Source: Hemileia vastatrix (taxonomy: Eukaryota; Basidiomycota; Pucciniomycetes; Pucciniales; Zaghouaniaceae). From it: DNA of 64,000 nucleotides. Within the stretch, counting starts at the first letter, position 1; each line of letters opens with the position of its first letter. The position numbers and the translations under genes are program-made. Where the stretch lies: the NCBI GenBank assembly GCA_030280995.1, contig JASXTE010000011.1, positions 6,059,501-6,123,500 on the forward strand, given 5' to 3'. Positions 44,611-57,129 of the stretch are shown one piece after another. The notes under the pieces were generated by a model, which saw only the letters and a list, made by a program, of their open reading frames with translations, did no database searches and had not been told where the DNA came from.

Positions 44611-44873
44611 ATGACTAGTATTAACTATTTAACTTGTGTGAAAAATACAAATTCTAGTATTTTATGATTGAGAATGTTACAAATTTTATAGCACCAAGTG
44701 TCATCCTCAATTATTTAGATTTTTTATCTTGTATTTAGAATGATACACCTTTAGCAAATGATAAAATTATTTATTTTATTTCAAAAAAAAAGAGGTTCTT
44801 CCTCATGGAAACAAGTAGAATTTGATTTCCAATGATATGTATATTTATTTTCTTCTCTTTAAAATACCAAGCC

Positions 44874-45828
44874 TCAAGTAGATAGATGAAATGGTTTATA
44901 TAATTTCAAAATACTCAATTTCATAAGGCATTTCCTCACAGAAAGGAGTAGATAATATAAGAATACAAAGATGATATAATTTATTGAAGATATCAAGTAT
45001 TGGGGAATGATCATAAGGGGTGAGAGAAATTCTATAAAATGGTATAGAAAAAGAGTTTTTAGGTAGAAGCTGATATGCAGCCACACCTATGATATCACTG
45101 CTTTCCACAAATAAAATTTTATTATAATCAATCCAGTCAACAACAAAATTATAAAGAAACAATAAGTGTCTAAAGTGTGTGCTTTTGACCTTTAGCTTTT
45201 TGGGATATTTATTATCTATTTGTGAAGTTAAGACGGCAGTTCTGATAGCTTTCTTGTGATCTTTATGCCAATAGATATTTTTAACTAGATTATAGTTTGT
45301 CTTAACATCCTGATTTCTCCAAAATATACAATTGTGAGGTTTCATAACTGATATTTTGGTGTGAGAAACATAAATGTCTTAGATAAATTAAACTTTTCTG
45401 AATAATACACTACACAATATAGGGGTTGGACTTGCTAGCAAGTCCCCAACCTGAACTCAGACAGAACTCATACTGAACTCTACTTGAAAACCCACCTAAA
45501 ACTGTTCTTCTGAGTGGTGTTCATCCCTGATTGTATGGCTCCTTTCTCAATAGCTCAATAGGTGCTCAATCTGTGGTGAATTTGGGTCCAAAGTTGCAGA
45601 ATTTCTAGAAAGTCTGCCCCCCATATTGTGTGTTGATACTTCAGATCTTAAAGAAATTGAAAATGCATCTTGATGCACAAAATTTTGATCTCAACAATTA
45701 AAGAACTTATATGATGCTTCATATGCCTCATCTGATAGACAAATCTCATCGAAATGATCTTCTATACCAAGAATTTCTTCATTATATTCCTCTATCAACT
45801 ACCAAAACTAAATCTTATCCTCTAGCAG
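44874..45828 (-). pseudogene. Tnp2/CACTA-like transposase relic, C-terminal part
   Basis: A 149-codon minus-strand frame (45345-44896), containing FVESSDIIGVAAYQLLP, is preceded by broken sequence including IEDHFDEICLSDEAYEASY. It lies where the Tnp2 relic at 60584-61800 would continue if E2 were removed. MITE copy 2 also interrupts it. The family call rests mainly on the other half. Confidence 0.45.
45408..45635 (+). mobile_element. CACTA-type MITE copy 2 (228 bp, TSD ATA)
   Basis: CACTACACAATATAGGGG starts the element and the right end ATATTGTGTGTTG matches in reverse. ATA flanks both sides (45405-45407 and 45636-45638). Internal GAACTCAGACAGAACTCATA-type sequence matches copies 1 and 3. 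Confidence 0.9.
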
Positions 45829-46729
45829 TGTGGTGTCACAAAGCTGGGTAGGCTTTTGGAATGCATATTTGGAGGTATTTGGAATGTAGGGTATAGTTGG
45901 GGTTATAGTGTTGTTTATTGGTGTTTTGTTAGTTTTTAGATGTTTACTTGTGTTTTTGTAGGCTTAAGCTAGGGTCACTTATTATGTCTCAGCTTAATGT
46001 ACTTTCTTTTCTCATCATTTTGGTATGTGTTATGTGTGAGTAGCTTGTTTCTACATGTAGTTACTGTTGTTTTGTTGTTTAGAAGGTGTTTTTGAGTTTT
46101 TTTGGGCATTTAAAGGTGTAAAAGCGGCCGTCCCTATGTCAGGAGGCCTGCCTGCCTGCGCATGTGGAAGCCTCTAGAGGCGTTTTTATGCATGTAGAGA
46201 GGTGGGAGAGTTGGATTTGGCTGGGAAAAAGCCAGGGTGATCTGTGGGTGAGATAGTTAAGCAAGCTTAAGGAAATTCTAGTTTATCATCAACAATCTGG
46301 TATACCTGGAATCTCTGTGCTTCACCCTTTTATGTGTTTGGGGCATCTTTTGGCTGGGATGTGAAAAGTTTAGTTCTTACTTGACCTCAACTCTTGTCAC
46401 TGTTTTCTCTGGTATAGTATTACAAGCTATATCAAGTATTATTTCTGTTCTTGGTGTGGCTTTGCAACATACATCAAGTATCCTTGCTTTCTCTGATGTG
46501 GAAATTGGTCTACATTTCAGCTCTTTTGTCTGGTAGTCTTTCTGGTGACTACTTTCTTGGCTGATCAAGCAGTCAAGTGTGTTGGAAAGGGGTTTTAGCA
46601 AACAAGACTCAATTTAATATAGCAGGTAAATCTCACACTATTTTTAAAAAGGGACAGGGGATCTTCTCTCTGGTTTTTCTCCAACTCCCTTGGTCAAGGC
46701 CTATAGCTAGTACTATAAGATTGTCTACA
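45829..46729 (+). repeat. E2 5' LTR (901 bp)
   Basis: Begins TGTGGTGTCACAAAGCTGGG and ends TCTACA. It is longer than the 3' LTR mainly because of a 133-bp segment between two TTTGGCTGGG repeats (46216 and 46349). It also has about 42-bp tandem units at about 46410-46500 that keep a minus-strand frame open in both LTRs. Confidence 0.9.
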
Positions 46730-46733
46730 TTTC

Positions 46734-46751
46734 TGGTGCCCAAGTTGGGGT
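46734..46751 (+). promoter_or_regulatory. E2 primer-binding site
   Basis: TGGTGCCCAAGTTGGGGT lies four bases after the LTR, at the same spacing and with the same overall pattern as the E1 site. Confidence 0.8.
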
Positions 46752-46849
46752 TGACCTGCTGGTTCTTTGAAGTCTCTGTTGTCTTTGGTTGGCCCTTTTT
46801 GGTACTTTTGGTATTGAGGAATGGTTTCTGGATCCTCTATTCTTATGGT

Positions 46850-49103
46850 GGCTTTCAGTGGGGAGGGAGGTCCTCCTGCTTTGATGGTTTGGGAGTGTGT
46901 TAGGATCAAAACTTGAGATGATACCAAGTTTAATGGTGAAGATGTGAAGTGTTTTCTGGAGAATTATGAGGCTGCTGCTGGAGTGGATGGTGCTTCTTAC
47001 CTGGATATGGTGAAGCAAATTATTTTCTTCATTGGTGATAGGGAAATGGAGAAGGAGGTGGTAGCCATGTCTGGCTACAAGAAGAGGGATTGGAAGTTGC
47101 GCAGGGAGATGGTGTATAGGTGGAGTGTCAGGTTTGCTATGGTGGATCTGAATAAGGTTGTCAGTGAATGGAAATCTTATGGTGGTGTGGGTAGATTGCA
47201 TAGTTACAGGAAGTATCTGCTACAGTTTGACCCTGTGGTGGAATATTTGGTTGAAGTGGAGGAGCTGGCACATGAAAATGCTGCCAAAGATGTTTTTTGG
47301 TCTGCCCTAGCTAGGGATGTCAGGATGGATGTGTTGAAGGAGCTGTCCAGGAAGGGCATGATGAAGACTCTGGCTAATGGGGACCAGAAGTTTCCTACCT
47401 TGGATAGGGTGAAAGAGGCTGTGGAGGCCCATTTAAAGTTATTGGCTGTGGACACCTATCAGGAGGGGTGTGAAAAATATGTTAGCAAATTCAGTGAGGC
47501 TTTGGATGAAGAGGAAGTTAAGATGAAGAAGGAAGAGAAGAAGGTGGTGAAGGTTCCCAAAAAGGAGAGGGACCCAGTTATGGAACAACTTTTGGACTTG
47601 AACAAGCAGTTGCACATCTTTATGTAGGAAACTCAGAAGGTGAATAGAGCCTCCATGCAGCAGGCCAAGCCTTTTGAGAGGAGGGCAGGTGGTAGCAGTG
47701 ATAGTTGGGTGTGCTCCTATTGTAGTAGGAGGGGGCACAGGTCAAATTATTGTTGGGCTCTGAACAGAGATGTGTCAGAGGGAAAGGTAGAGTTTGAGGG
47801 CAGGGTCTTCAAATTCCTTGATGGTTTATGTGTGAAGCCCAGTGAGGGGAAGACTCCTGTTGATTTGTTCAGGAGAAGGGGTGGTCTCAATAAGAGGAGG
47901 CCAAGGTTTGAGGAGATTCCTGATCAGGGGAAGTCTTTTGCTAACAAAGGTTTTGATGTCAAGGAGAAGGGGAAGGAGGTCAATAAGGTCTCTTTTTCTA
48001 CTTATTATGGTGGTTTGGAGTTGTTTTATTGTGAAGAACAGTAAAAGATGGAATTTTTGGCTGGTTTCTATGATGTTGATTCTGGGAGAGTCGGTAGGCC
48101 CAAGAGCACTTCACAGGCTCAGATTAAGCTTAAGGCTCTCAAGGTGGATCCAAAGATGGATTCCAGGAGGAAGGTTAGTAAGGAGGAGATGCACAAGATG
48201 CAGAAGGGAATTGCAGATATTGGCCTACAAAGTTATGGTTCTTATTATCTGAATGGGGATCCAATGCAAATGAATTTGGATTCTAACTCTGAGAAGGATT
48301 TTCCTTTGGCTTCCTTTCCAAATCCCAGTGGGGCCAGGGTCACAAGTGATGGATCAGGTTTGGTTCCTGTGGTAAGGAAACCTGTGGATGGAGGTGCTGG
48401 ACCTCAAGAGGCATCAAGGCCTAAGGTGGTGAAACCAAAAGCACATTTTGAGAGGACATTGGTTGCAGGAAGAGTTGATGTGACAGACTCTGTGTTGGAT
48501 GAAATTAATCAAGGAACTATATCCTTGACTTATGGGGAGTTTTTTGCTATCAGTCCTGGTCTGGCTAAGAGGCAAAAAAAGATTTTGACCAGGAGAAGGG
48601 TCTCTTCTGGGGAGGTGCAGTTTATTTTTGATTCTTCTGAGAAGTTTAAGGAGAATTTGGAGACTAATTTCTCTGCTCCCTTGGGGTTTGTTGATTTCAC
48701 TCTGAATAGCAAGGCCATCAGAGCCTTGGTTGATTCTGGTTCTCAGATCAATCTCATTTCTTTTTCTGAGGCAACTCAATTGGGACTCACAATCAAAACT
48801 GGTATTGGTGGGAACTTGAGAGGAATTGGTGGAAATTTTACTGAATTTTTTGGGACAGAAGAGTTTTTGAAACTTGATGTTGGTGGAGATTCTGGGAAGG
48901 TGCACTTTTATATTGCAAAAGGAACTGTTAGGGAATTTTTGGATGGCCCATTTTTGATGGATTTTTCAGCCAGGATTGGTTATCAACCTGGATTTGGCAT
49001 TTGCTTAGAGTTTACAGGGGAGGATGAAAGGACCTTGCATATGACATTATCTTCACCTGGTGGAGAGGGTTGGGAGACTAGGCCTGGGCTCAGCTCTGTG
49101 TGA
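46850..49103 (+). pseudogene. E2 Gag-protease, with stops
   Basis: Capsid-like Gag (FLENYEAAAGVDGAS, LDMVKQI, DREMEKEVVAMSGYKKRDW) runs to a stop at about 47625. The same frame continues with a perfect knuckle CSYCSRRGHRSNYC (about 47709-47750). After a stop at 48042 it continues to an aspartic protease with ALVDSGSQINLIS (about 48724) and FLMDFSARIG. It ends at 49101. Stops at about 46914, 47625 and 48042 inactivate it. The knuckle and protease are the parts absent from E1. Confidence 0.88.
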
Positions 49104-49254
49104 TGCTTTCCTAATTGTTGTGAGAGAAGAAGGGAATATAGGGCTTCTTCTGGTTTTTTGGAAGGTGGCTCAGGCTCTGATTGAGAGCCTTATTTTTTAG
49201 AGTAGAAGGGGCTGATCACCCAAGTGCTGAAACCTCTTTCCTTTCAGTTGAAAT

Positions 49255-49869
49255 CCCAGGTTGTAGTAGGTCAGCTCATTTGGAGATATTTCAAGTGGAT
49301 TTTCAGCTTTCTTTGTATAATTTTTCTCTTCACTGAAAGTATTCTTCAAGTTTTTTTTCAAGTCTCTTTTAATTTAATTGTTTCATAATTAATTTTATTT
49401 CAAGTTCAAGAGGAAAGATGGGGTTTATGTCTGTGAGATGCAAAATCTTTGGGGTGGTGAGATTGGGGTCTAAAAGTAAGTCCTCTTAATTGTAAACTAC
49501 TAGGGTTATTTCTACACCTTTCAAAAAACATTATCTTGGCCACACATGTGAGAAATTTTGCAACCCTGGTTTCTGTTTTAGGAAAGGTGCCCCATAAAAT
49601 AAAGAAGAAAAAAATTTCAAGATAATTAAAGATAATCAAAAAAAAAATCTAAAGATAAAGAAGAAAGAATATCAAAAAAATTTATTTCAAGATTATTTGG
49701 CTGAAGAGGTGAAGAGTGGTGGAATTGAGATTGGTAGTGAGGAGGAGAATGAGAATGTGGAATGGAAAAGCTTTGGGGAAGTGAGATTGGGGTCTAAAAG
49801 TAAGTCCTCACAATTGTGCGCCACTAGGGTTTATTCTGCACCTTTAAAAACATTACCTCAGCCACACCC
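49255..49869 (+). pseudogene. Remnant of E2 Pol N-terminal segment
   Basis: CSRSAHLEIFQVDFQ near 49263 matches CNRSAHLEIIQVDSQ of E1 Pol. The rest is heavily decayed, with a repeated GAGATTGGGGTCTAAAAGTA phrase near 49460 and 49784 that marks a duplication of about 325 bp. Confidence 0.7.
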
Positions 49870-52800
49870 ATGAGCATTGGGGAAACCCCTGTTTGTTTTT
49901 GTAGGAATACTGAAGAAGCTCCTGTTAAAAATGAAGATCTGGAAGTGGATGCTGCTAAATACAAGAAGGTAGAAGTGAAGGTTAGGCCTGTAAATGAGCC
50001 TATTCCAGTTGGGCTGAAACCAATATTTAAGAGGCCTCCCTTGTCAAGAGATCTTTATGTGATGCCTTTAGTGAAGAATCCACCTTATTTTGTGGAAACT
50101 TCTAGGATTACTGAGGAAAGGTTGGAGGTGGTAAATTTTGGTCCTGATGGGTGGTTATCTGAAGAGGAGAGGAAGTTTTTGTTGAATGTGATGGTTTTGA
50201 GAGAAATGGCAATTGCTTTTGCAGAGGAGGAAGGAGGTGCGTTGGAACATTCTTATCTTTCACTATATTTTATTCCAGTGGTTTGTCATGAGCCTTGGCA
50301 AATCAAACTGATTCCAATTCCTGCTGCTATAAGGGATGATTTTGTGGAGACTGTCAGGGTTGTATGAACAGTCAAATTCAAGTAATTCTAGTCCTGTTTT
50401 CTGTTTCAAGAAGCAAAATGGCAAGCTTAGGGTTTTTAATGATCTCAGGGCCTTGAATAGAGTGAATATCAAGGATGCTGGAATGCCACCAAGTGCAGAG
50501 GGATTTTGTGGAGGCTTTTTCTCAAAGGGTGTGTTATGTCTTGGGAGATATTATGGGTGGTTATGATAAGAGGGAAATCCATGTGAACTATAGACCACTC
50601 ACTACTTTTCAGACTCCTTTGGGAAGGATAAAATTGACCAGGTTACCTCAAGGAGCTACTAATTCTGTTGCTGTTTACCAGGCACAGATGGCTTGGATAT
50701 TGCAAGATGAAGTGCCAACTTATGCTGGTATTTTTATTGATGATGGTTGAATTAAAGGGCCAAAATTTGATTATGGAAATGAAGTATCAAAGGAAAACCC
50801 TGTCATTAGGAGGTTTATGTGGGAGAATGATGTGACACTGGAGAGGACTTTTTTTAGGATAGAGGAGGCTGGTTTGACTTTCTCAGGGTCAAAGTTTTGC
50901 TGTTATGTACCATAATTGGAGATTTTGGGTCATGTAGTGTGTAAGGAGGGTAAGATTATGGAAAAGAAGAAGGTGAATGAAATTCAAGCATGGCCAAGAC
51001 CAGAGAATACCACTGAAGTCAGGGGATTCTTGAGTGTTTGTGTTTATGTGAGGATTTTTATTAAGGACCTCTCTTTGTTGGCTGCTCCTTTAAGAAAGTT
51101 GACCAGGAAGGAAGCTGATTGGGAGTGGGATGATGATTGTGAAGAGGCATTTGTAGAATTGAAGAAGGTTGTAGGGGAGGATATTGTGTTGCATAAGATG
51201 GATTATGGTGTTGGGGATGGTAAGATTCATTTAACTGTGGATTCAAGTTATGTTGCTGATGGTGCTTTTCTGTCTCAGGAGGATAAGGATGGGAAGGTCA
51301 GGCTATTCAGGTATAAATCTGTGGTTTTTAATGAGGTAGAATAAAGGTACTGTCAGCCAAATTTGGAGCTCTGTGGTGTGGCAAAAATCTTGAAGAAGTT
51401 GCAGACTGTTTTGTGGGGGCAGCATTTTGAGCTACAGGTGGATTCTAAATCTTTGGTGCAGATGATCAACACTCCTAGTCTCCCTAATGCTCCTATGACT
51501 AGGTGTGTTGTATTTATCCAGCACTTCTCCTTTGATTTGGTACACAAGCCAGGCAAAACTTTCACAATGCCAGATAGATTTTCAAGAGTACCACCAACAG
51601 ATAAAGATTCTGAATCAGAAGAGTTTTATGAAGATGTTCCTGTGGTTAGGGTCAGCACAAGGGGTGCTGATAATATTTCTTATCTCCATCAAGAAGTTAA
51701 ACTTCACAATCTGGACCTCCACCAAGAGGTTAAACTGGCTGTATCTCATCTTGATTCTGATGATCAGGATGTTTTTGTTCATGAAGAAGGGGCTGTTGTT
51801 TGGGATGGCTCAAATTTAGAAAATGGTGTTTTTGTTGGTTAACTGGACTCTTACAAATTTCAGTGGAAGGAGAAAGATGTGCCAAAATTTAAAGATTGGT
51901 GTCCTGGATGGGCTGCTCAATTAGCTCATGTGCATTCTGGTGATTTTGATGACAGGGTTGTGCCCTTGGATGTTATTTTGTTAGATTTTGAAGATGAGAC
52001 CTGGGGTCAGTTTGAGTTTTTATTTTCTTATGGTGGAATATCTGTTGACCTTGGAGAGGCCAGATAGTTGTGATGATGATACTTGGGTGGAAATCAAGAA
52101 AATGAGTCCTGGATTTTATGTGTCAGCAAGAAGGTTGATGAGGAGGAGACATCCAAATCCTCAGGTTTTGGTGACTCAGAAGAAGGGTCAGAAGTTGGTT
52201 TTGGAGTCTATACATGAAGAGCTTGGTCATAGAGTCTCTGGAGAGACTTATAGAAGAGAGATTTTGGTGGCCTGGTATGAATTTGGCTGTTCAAATTTGG
52301 GTCCAATCTTGTGAAGAATTTCAGAGAAGAAGTCAATTGAAACCAAAAGAGGTTGTCCATGCTACTGGAGAATCAACTGTGTTTGAAAAAGTCAGTCTGG
52401 ATGCTGTCCATATTTAAGAGGGAAGGTATAAATATTTGATTGTTTCCAGGGATGATTTATCTGGTTGGGTTGAGACGGTGCCTCTGGTTAATTTGAATTC
52501 CAATAATGTGGCAGAATTTTTGAAGAAGGAGTGGATTTATAGGTATGTGCTGATGAAATTAGTTACTGTTGATGGAGGACAAGAGTTCAGAGAAGAATTC
52601 AAGGAAGCTGTTACTAGTGTTGGGTCCAAGATCAGAGTGGCTACTCCTTATTATCCTGAAGCTGAAGTCATGGTTGAAAGAGGGCATCAAGTGTTGAAGG
52701 ATGCTTTGGTCAAGATGGGGGGGATAGTGCTGATAAGTAAAGGCATCATTTACCTTTGGTTTTGTTTGCTGACAGAATTAATGTCAAGACGACTAGTGGA

Positions 52801-53277
52801 TTTTCACCTTATGAACTTATTTTTGGTCAGAAGGCAGTTTTACTAGTAGATTTCAAGGCAATTTCTTATTTTGGAATTTATTGTGATGAAGTTTATTCAA
52901 ATGAAGACTTATTATGTGCCAGAATGAAGCACCTTGAAAGAAAGGAGGAATTTCATGAAAAATCCTATGAAGGGATGATGAAGATCAGGAATAAGTCAGA
53001 TATATATTGGGATAAGAGGTTGGAACACAGGCTGAGGAATCTTTTAAAGCCTGGGTGGTTGGTATTGGTGTATAATAAGAGTTTAGAGAGTCAGTGGGGA
53101 AAGATGCTCTCTGACCGGTGGAATGGTCCTTATAAAGTCAGATTTCAACTCTCAGGCAGATTATATCAGTTAGAAGAATTGCATGGGGCAGTCTTGAAGA
53201 AGAGAGTGGCTGCTTACCAGGTGAATAGATGTTATCCCAGAGGCACAAGAAGGGAAGAAGACTAACACCGCAATGAG
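49870..53277 (+). pseudogene. E2 Pol: RT, RNase H and integrase in at least seven frame segments
   Basis: Matches E1 Pol over its length. RT pieces at 49870-50367, 50336-50566 and 50475-50750 include LPQGATNSVAVYQ and FIDDG, then a stop; 50916-51344 and 51363-51842 carry the RT end and RNase H; integrase pieces at 51988-53265 include DAVHI, VDGGQEF and EAEVMVERGHQ, followed by RWNGPYKV. Between RNase H and integrase the motif GGTTAAACTGG (51713-51738) survives as a CAGTTTA hairpin. Many stops confirm that it is inactive. Confidence 0.9.
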
Positions 53278-53286
53278 GATAAACCA
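53266..53286 (-). repeat. CAGTTTA-family motif at the E2 pol end
   Basis: CCGCAATGAGGATAAACCA is the reverse of the TAGTTTATCCTCATTGCGG motif that covers the E1 pol stop (5290-5314). Confidence 0.75.
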
Positions 53287-53589
53287 TGAATCATTCTTTT
53301 TGTTGGGTTTTTTTGTTGCTGATGCTGTGCATCTGTTGTATTAAAAAACCTTTTTTTAGATGATACCCATGGGTGGGGCTTCTAGATTTTATCTTGGCAA
53401 GTGTGTGGGTAACTGATGGGCTAACTGCTCTGTATAACAGTTACCCCAGATTTTCTGTTTCCAACCCCTTCTCTTATTTAGTTAAACCCTAGCATTGGTC
53501 TTCTTTTAACAGGTTTTTAGTCCTCTACAAATTTAAACTGGATTTATATTTGGTCTTTGAGTATCAGCCTGGATATCCCCAGGACTGAG
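53287..53589 (+). other. E2 3' non-coding region, first part
   Basis: Contains TTGGCAAGTGTGTGGGTAAC and ATGGGCTAACTGCTCTGTAT at about 53394-53440. This conserved paragraph recurs at about 55635-55680 and 58885-58945 and, reversed, in E1 at about 4850-4900. No coding frame. Confidence 0.7.
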
Positions 53590-55035
53590 TAAAAAGTACT
53601 TATAAATTCTTTTAAACACATGGAATATACATGGGAACAATAAATTAGAGTAAAAAAACAGTATACATAAGTTAATTTATGATAATATACAAAATATGCC
53701 ATTATAACACCTTATATACATAAAAATATCCACCTTTTATATGTCCTATGTACCTAATACTAAGTTGGAATATGTTAGGGTAACCTTAAGAACCTTAAAT
53801 ATAAGGCTACATAATTTTTTAGTAGACTTAAAGCAGTTGTTTTCATTATTTTATGTGAAAAACAAGAAATGCGCTTTAAATCACTTGAAAGTTGACAATA
53901 TGCACTATAAATTTAATAATATTAAAAATTACCTTTGACAGATAAATTTGTCTTAATTAGAGCTATTGATTTGGCTACTCAAATGCATAAAAATAACACT
54001 TTTCAAATTTGGTGTTTTTTATGCCATAAATGGCTTCTGTGTACTGGCCACATAATGCCTGCATTTTTCCTGTGTGAATAGCTTCATTTTTAGCAAAGTT
54101 GGCTTTTTCACACTATAATTACCCTGGGGAAACATGCTAAAATAGGCAAATGGCGCTTATTTAGTGTCCTAGTTTAATTACAAATGCATTTACCCTCTTT
54201 ATATGCACTAATTTCATTAATAACCTCAATCTTGACACTTTAATTCACTAACACACTTATTTTGGCCTAAATTAGTCAAGGATTTACCCGTGAAAGCTCC
54301 TGCCAAGAACTGCATGTAGTTACCCCACATCTCACGCCCTTTTTTGGGTTTTTAAGTGGTTTCTCAGTCAATTTTGGTTATTTTTGAATGGGGATTTCAC
54401 GTAGTATAATGTCATGATTAGTCCCAAAATTTCTACTGTTAATGTCCTTTATTTTTGAGTAATAATTAGTCTCAATTTTCCCTTTTTAGTCTTTTATTTA
54501 AATGTATAACACGCATATACTCTCTTTTTTGCTTATTCTTTATTTTTGATGGATTATCCCTATTACTACAGGATTTTGGCAAGTTATATCATTATAATTA
54601 TGTTACTGATCACTCTTTATTTTTTTGGGCATGTCTATTAGCTGGAATGAGGCGTCATTAACTGTTTATAGAGCTGGTAAATCAAGGGGTTCATTGTGGA
54701 AGTTATTGTTTATAAAAGGAGGGGGTTTTTGGTCTTGTTTTCTACATTCTTTATCATTACAATTCAAATATATAACCAATACAATTACTATACATATCAA
54801 TAGCACTTTTAAACTCTTTGAATAGTATCTGAATTATAACATATATTTTTATACCAACTATAATATTGTAACCCATTTATAATTAGTGAGATTAAAATTA
54901 CTGAGACCCTTATATTGAGTTAAATTTTAATACTTATTGGATTTTTACTACAGTATTCATATAGGACCATTAAAATCCTCTAGAAAACTTTCCATTCAAG
55001 CTAGTTCACATCTCTGTACTTGACCTCAGCCTGAA
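53590..55035 (+). repeat. LTR-like repeat, copy 2 (probable solo LTR in E2)
   Basis: The part from about 54220 matches 31931-32765. TTTATAAAAGGAGGG at about 54708-54722 is a likely TATA region. The left boundary is uncertain because copy 1 is truncated there. Confidence 0.55.
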
Positions 55036-55194
55036 ATTAAGTGCTAGACTCTTCATTATTATTGGTTTTTGGTTTATTGTGTTGGATGTTTGTTTTATTT
55101 AGAAGGTACGCATGGGGGGGGCTTCTATATTTTTTTTTTGGAAAGTGTGGAGTTAACTTATAGGCTGGCCGCTCTGTAGAAAGGTTAACCCAGA

Positions 55195-55432
55195 AACTAC
55201 ACAATATAGGGGTTGGACTTGCTAGCAAGTCCCCAACCTGAACTCAGACAGAACTCTGATGGAACTCATACTGAACTCTACTTGAAGACTCACAAAAACT
55301 GTTCTGCTGAGTGGTGTTCATCCCTGATTGTATTGTTCCTTTTTCAATAGCTCAATGTGTGTTCAATCTGTGGTGAATTTGAGTCCAAGGCTGAGGACTT
55401 TCTAACAAGTCCGCCCCCCGTATTGCGTGGTG
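55195..55432 (+). mobile_element. CACTA-type MITE copy 3 (238 bp, TSD AGA)
   Basis: Ends AACTACACAATAT / TATTGCGTGGTG, flanked by AGA on both sides (55192-55194 and 55433-55435). GACTTGCTAGCAAGTC is perfect near the left end. Confidence 0.9.
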
Positions 55433-55821
55433 AGAATATATGTTCCAAGTCTTTTGTCTTTCCTAGTTGAAATGTAGTTCTGTTTTTTTTTTGCAATTCA
55501 GGTTTTAGTCCTTTATGACTTTAAAATGGATTTCTGTAGTCTTCAAGTGCTGGTCTTCTCACTGTGGGGATGTTTTGTGTGGGATTTTTGGTTTTTTTAG
55601 AAGGTACCCAGGGGGGACCTCTAGGTTTTATTTTGGCAAGTGTGGGGGTAACTGATGGGCTGGCAGCTCTGTATAACACTTACCCTGGAATGTCTGTTTC
55701 AAGTCCTTGGTTTTATTAAGTTGAATCCTAGTTCTATGATTTTATTCAGGTTCTTAGTCCTCTATGAATTTAAACCAGATTAGACTGGATTCTTGGTTCT
55801 TTATTAATTCTTGGTGGTGGA

Positions 55822-55873
55822 TCACTGGTGGTCTCCCATCATTTTTACTTATTTGAGGGAGCCCACCCAGTGA
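55822..55873 (+). other. Conserved hairpin 2 in E2
   Basis: TCACTGGTGGTCTCCC...GAGGGAGCCCACCCAGTGA, the counterpart of 4566-4616 in E1. Confidence 0.75.
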
Positions 55874-56010
55874 TGTTTTCTTTGGAACTGGATTTTCTTC
55901 TGTGATTTTTTGTGATGGAATGGAATTATAGCGCTCTTACATTATTTTCTTTTTTTTCTTTTATTCTGCTAGTGAGGGTTGTTTATAAAATAAAAAATTA
56001 GTTGGATGTA

Positions 56011-56231
56011 CCACATCAAGGTCACCTGGATTTGGGCAAGCATTGGTGGGGAAAAGCTCATCAATTGGCTGGGAAATGTCAGTTTTCTTTTTATATTATT
56101 ACTTCTCAAGTTTCTTTTATTCATTAATTTTATTGTTTTCATTTTCAATTTTTCTTTATATGTTCAAATTACTTTTCAAATCTTTAACATTTCTTGAAGG
56201 TGTATCCACATCAAGGTGCACTTGGATGTGG
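56011..56231 (+). other. Two copies of conserved hairpin 1 in E2
   Basis: CCACATCAAG-loop-CTGGATTTGG at 56011-56035 and CCACATCAAG-loop-CTTGGATGTGG at 56206-56231. Both are followed by a CAGCTCATCAATTGGC-type phrase, so the unit is duplicated. E1 has one copy at 4465-4490. Confidence 0.75.
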
Positions 56232-56390
56232 GTAAGGTATCAGGGGATCAGCTCATCAATTGGCAGGGGGATACCATTTGTAATTATTATTTATTCTATC
56301 TTATTATTGTTCAATTTTATTTTCTCCATATTTTTTTGATTATTTTTCAAGTTTTTTTTTAGTATGTTAGTAGTTATAGGTAATATCTGT

Positions 56391-56452
56391 CTACAAATAT
56401 AAAAATAAATAAATAAATAAAATAAAATAAAATAAAAAAATAAAAAAATAAA

Positions 56453-56512
<60 letters not shown>

Positions 56513-56914
56513 TAAAAATAAAAATAAAAATAAAAATAAAAATAAAAATAAAAATAAAAATAAAAATAAAAATAAAAATAAAAATAAAAATAAAAATAAA
56601 AATAAAAATAAAAATAAAAATAAAAATAAAAATAAAAATAAAAATAAAAATAAAAATAAAAATAAAAATAAAAATAAAAATAAAAATAAAAATAAAAATA
56701 AAAATAAAAAATAAAAATAAAAATAAAAATAAAAATAAAAATAAAAATAAAAATAAAAATAAAAATAAAAATAAAAATAAAAATAAAAATAAAAATAAAA
56801 ATAAAAATAAAAATAAAAACAAAAATAAAAATAAAAATAAAAATAAAAATAAAAATAAAAATAAAAATAAAAAAAAATAAAAATAAAAATAAAAATAAAA
56901 ATAAAAATAAATTA
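56391..56914. repeat. (AAAAT)n microsatellite, about 520 bp
   Basis: Almost pure AAAAT/AAATA pentanucleotide repeats. It lies downstream of the antisense genes, at the place where E1 has its TTTTA tract. Confidence 0.97.
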
Positions 56915-57129
56915 TTTTTTTTAACTTCTAATTTTTACTTGTTTTTTTTCTTTAATTGTATTTATCTATTTATTAATTTATATTATTTTCTGTTTTTTAT
57001 AATTTATTCTCTGGAGGAAGAAGCTTCTGGAGGTTGGTTTCGGATGTGTTGGTGTTTCTGTCTCTTGTTGGGATTGGAGGATGCATTGTGTTCTTTGTGG
57101 TGTATTCTGCTGGAAATATTGTAGGGGTT

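Noticed and set aside
46377..46601. 74-codon minus-strand frame present in both E2 LTRs
   Set aside because: Conserved only because the LTRs are duplicates and contain 42-bp (in-phase) tandem units; no known motif.
56391..56822. Long minus-strand open frame of Phe/Leu/Ile residues
   Set aside because: It is only a translation of the (AAAAT)n microsatellite.
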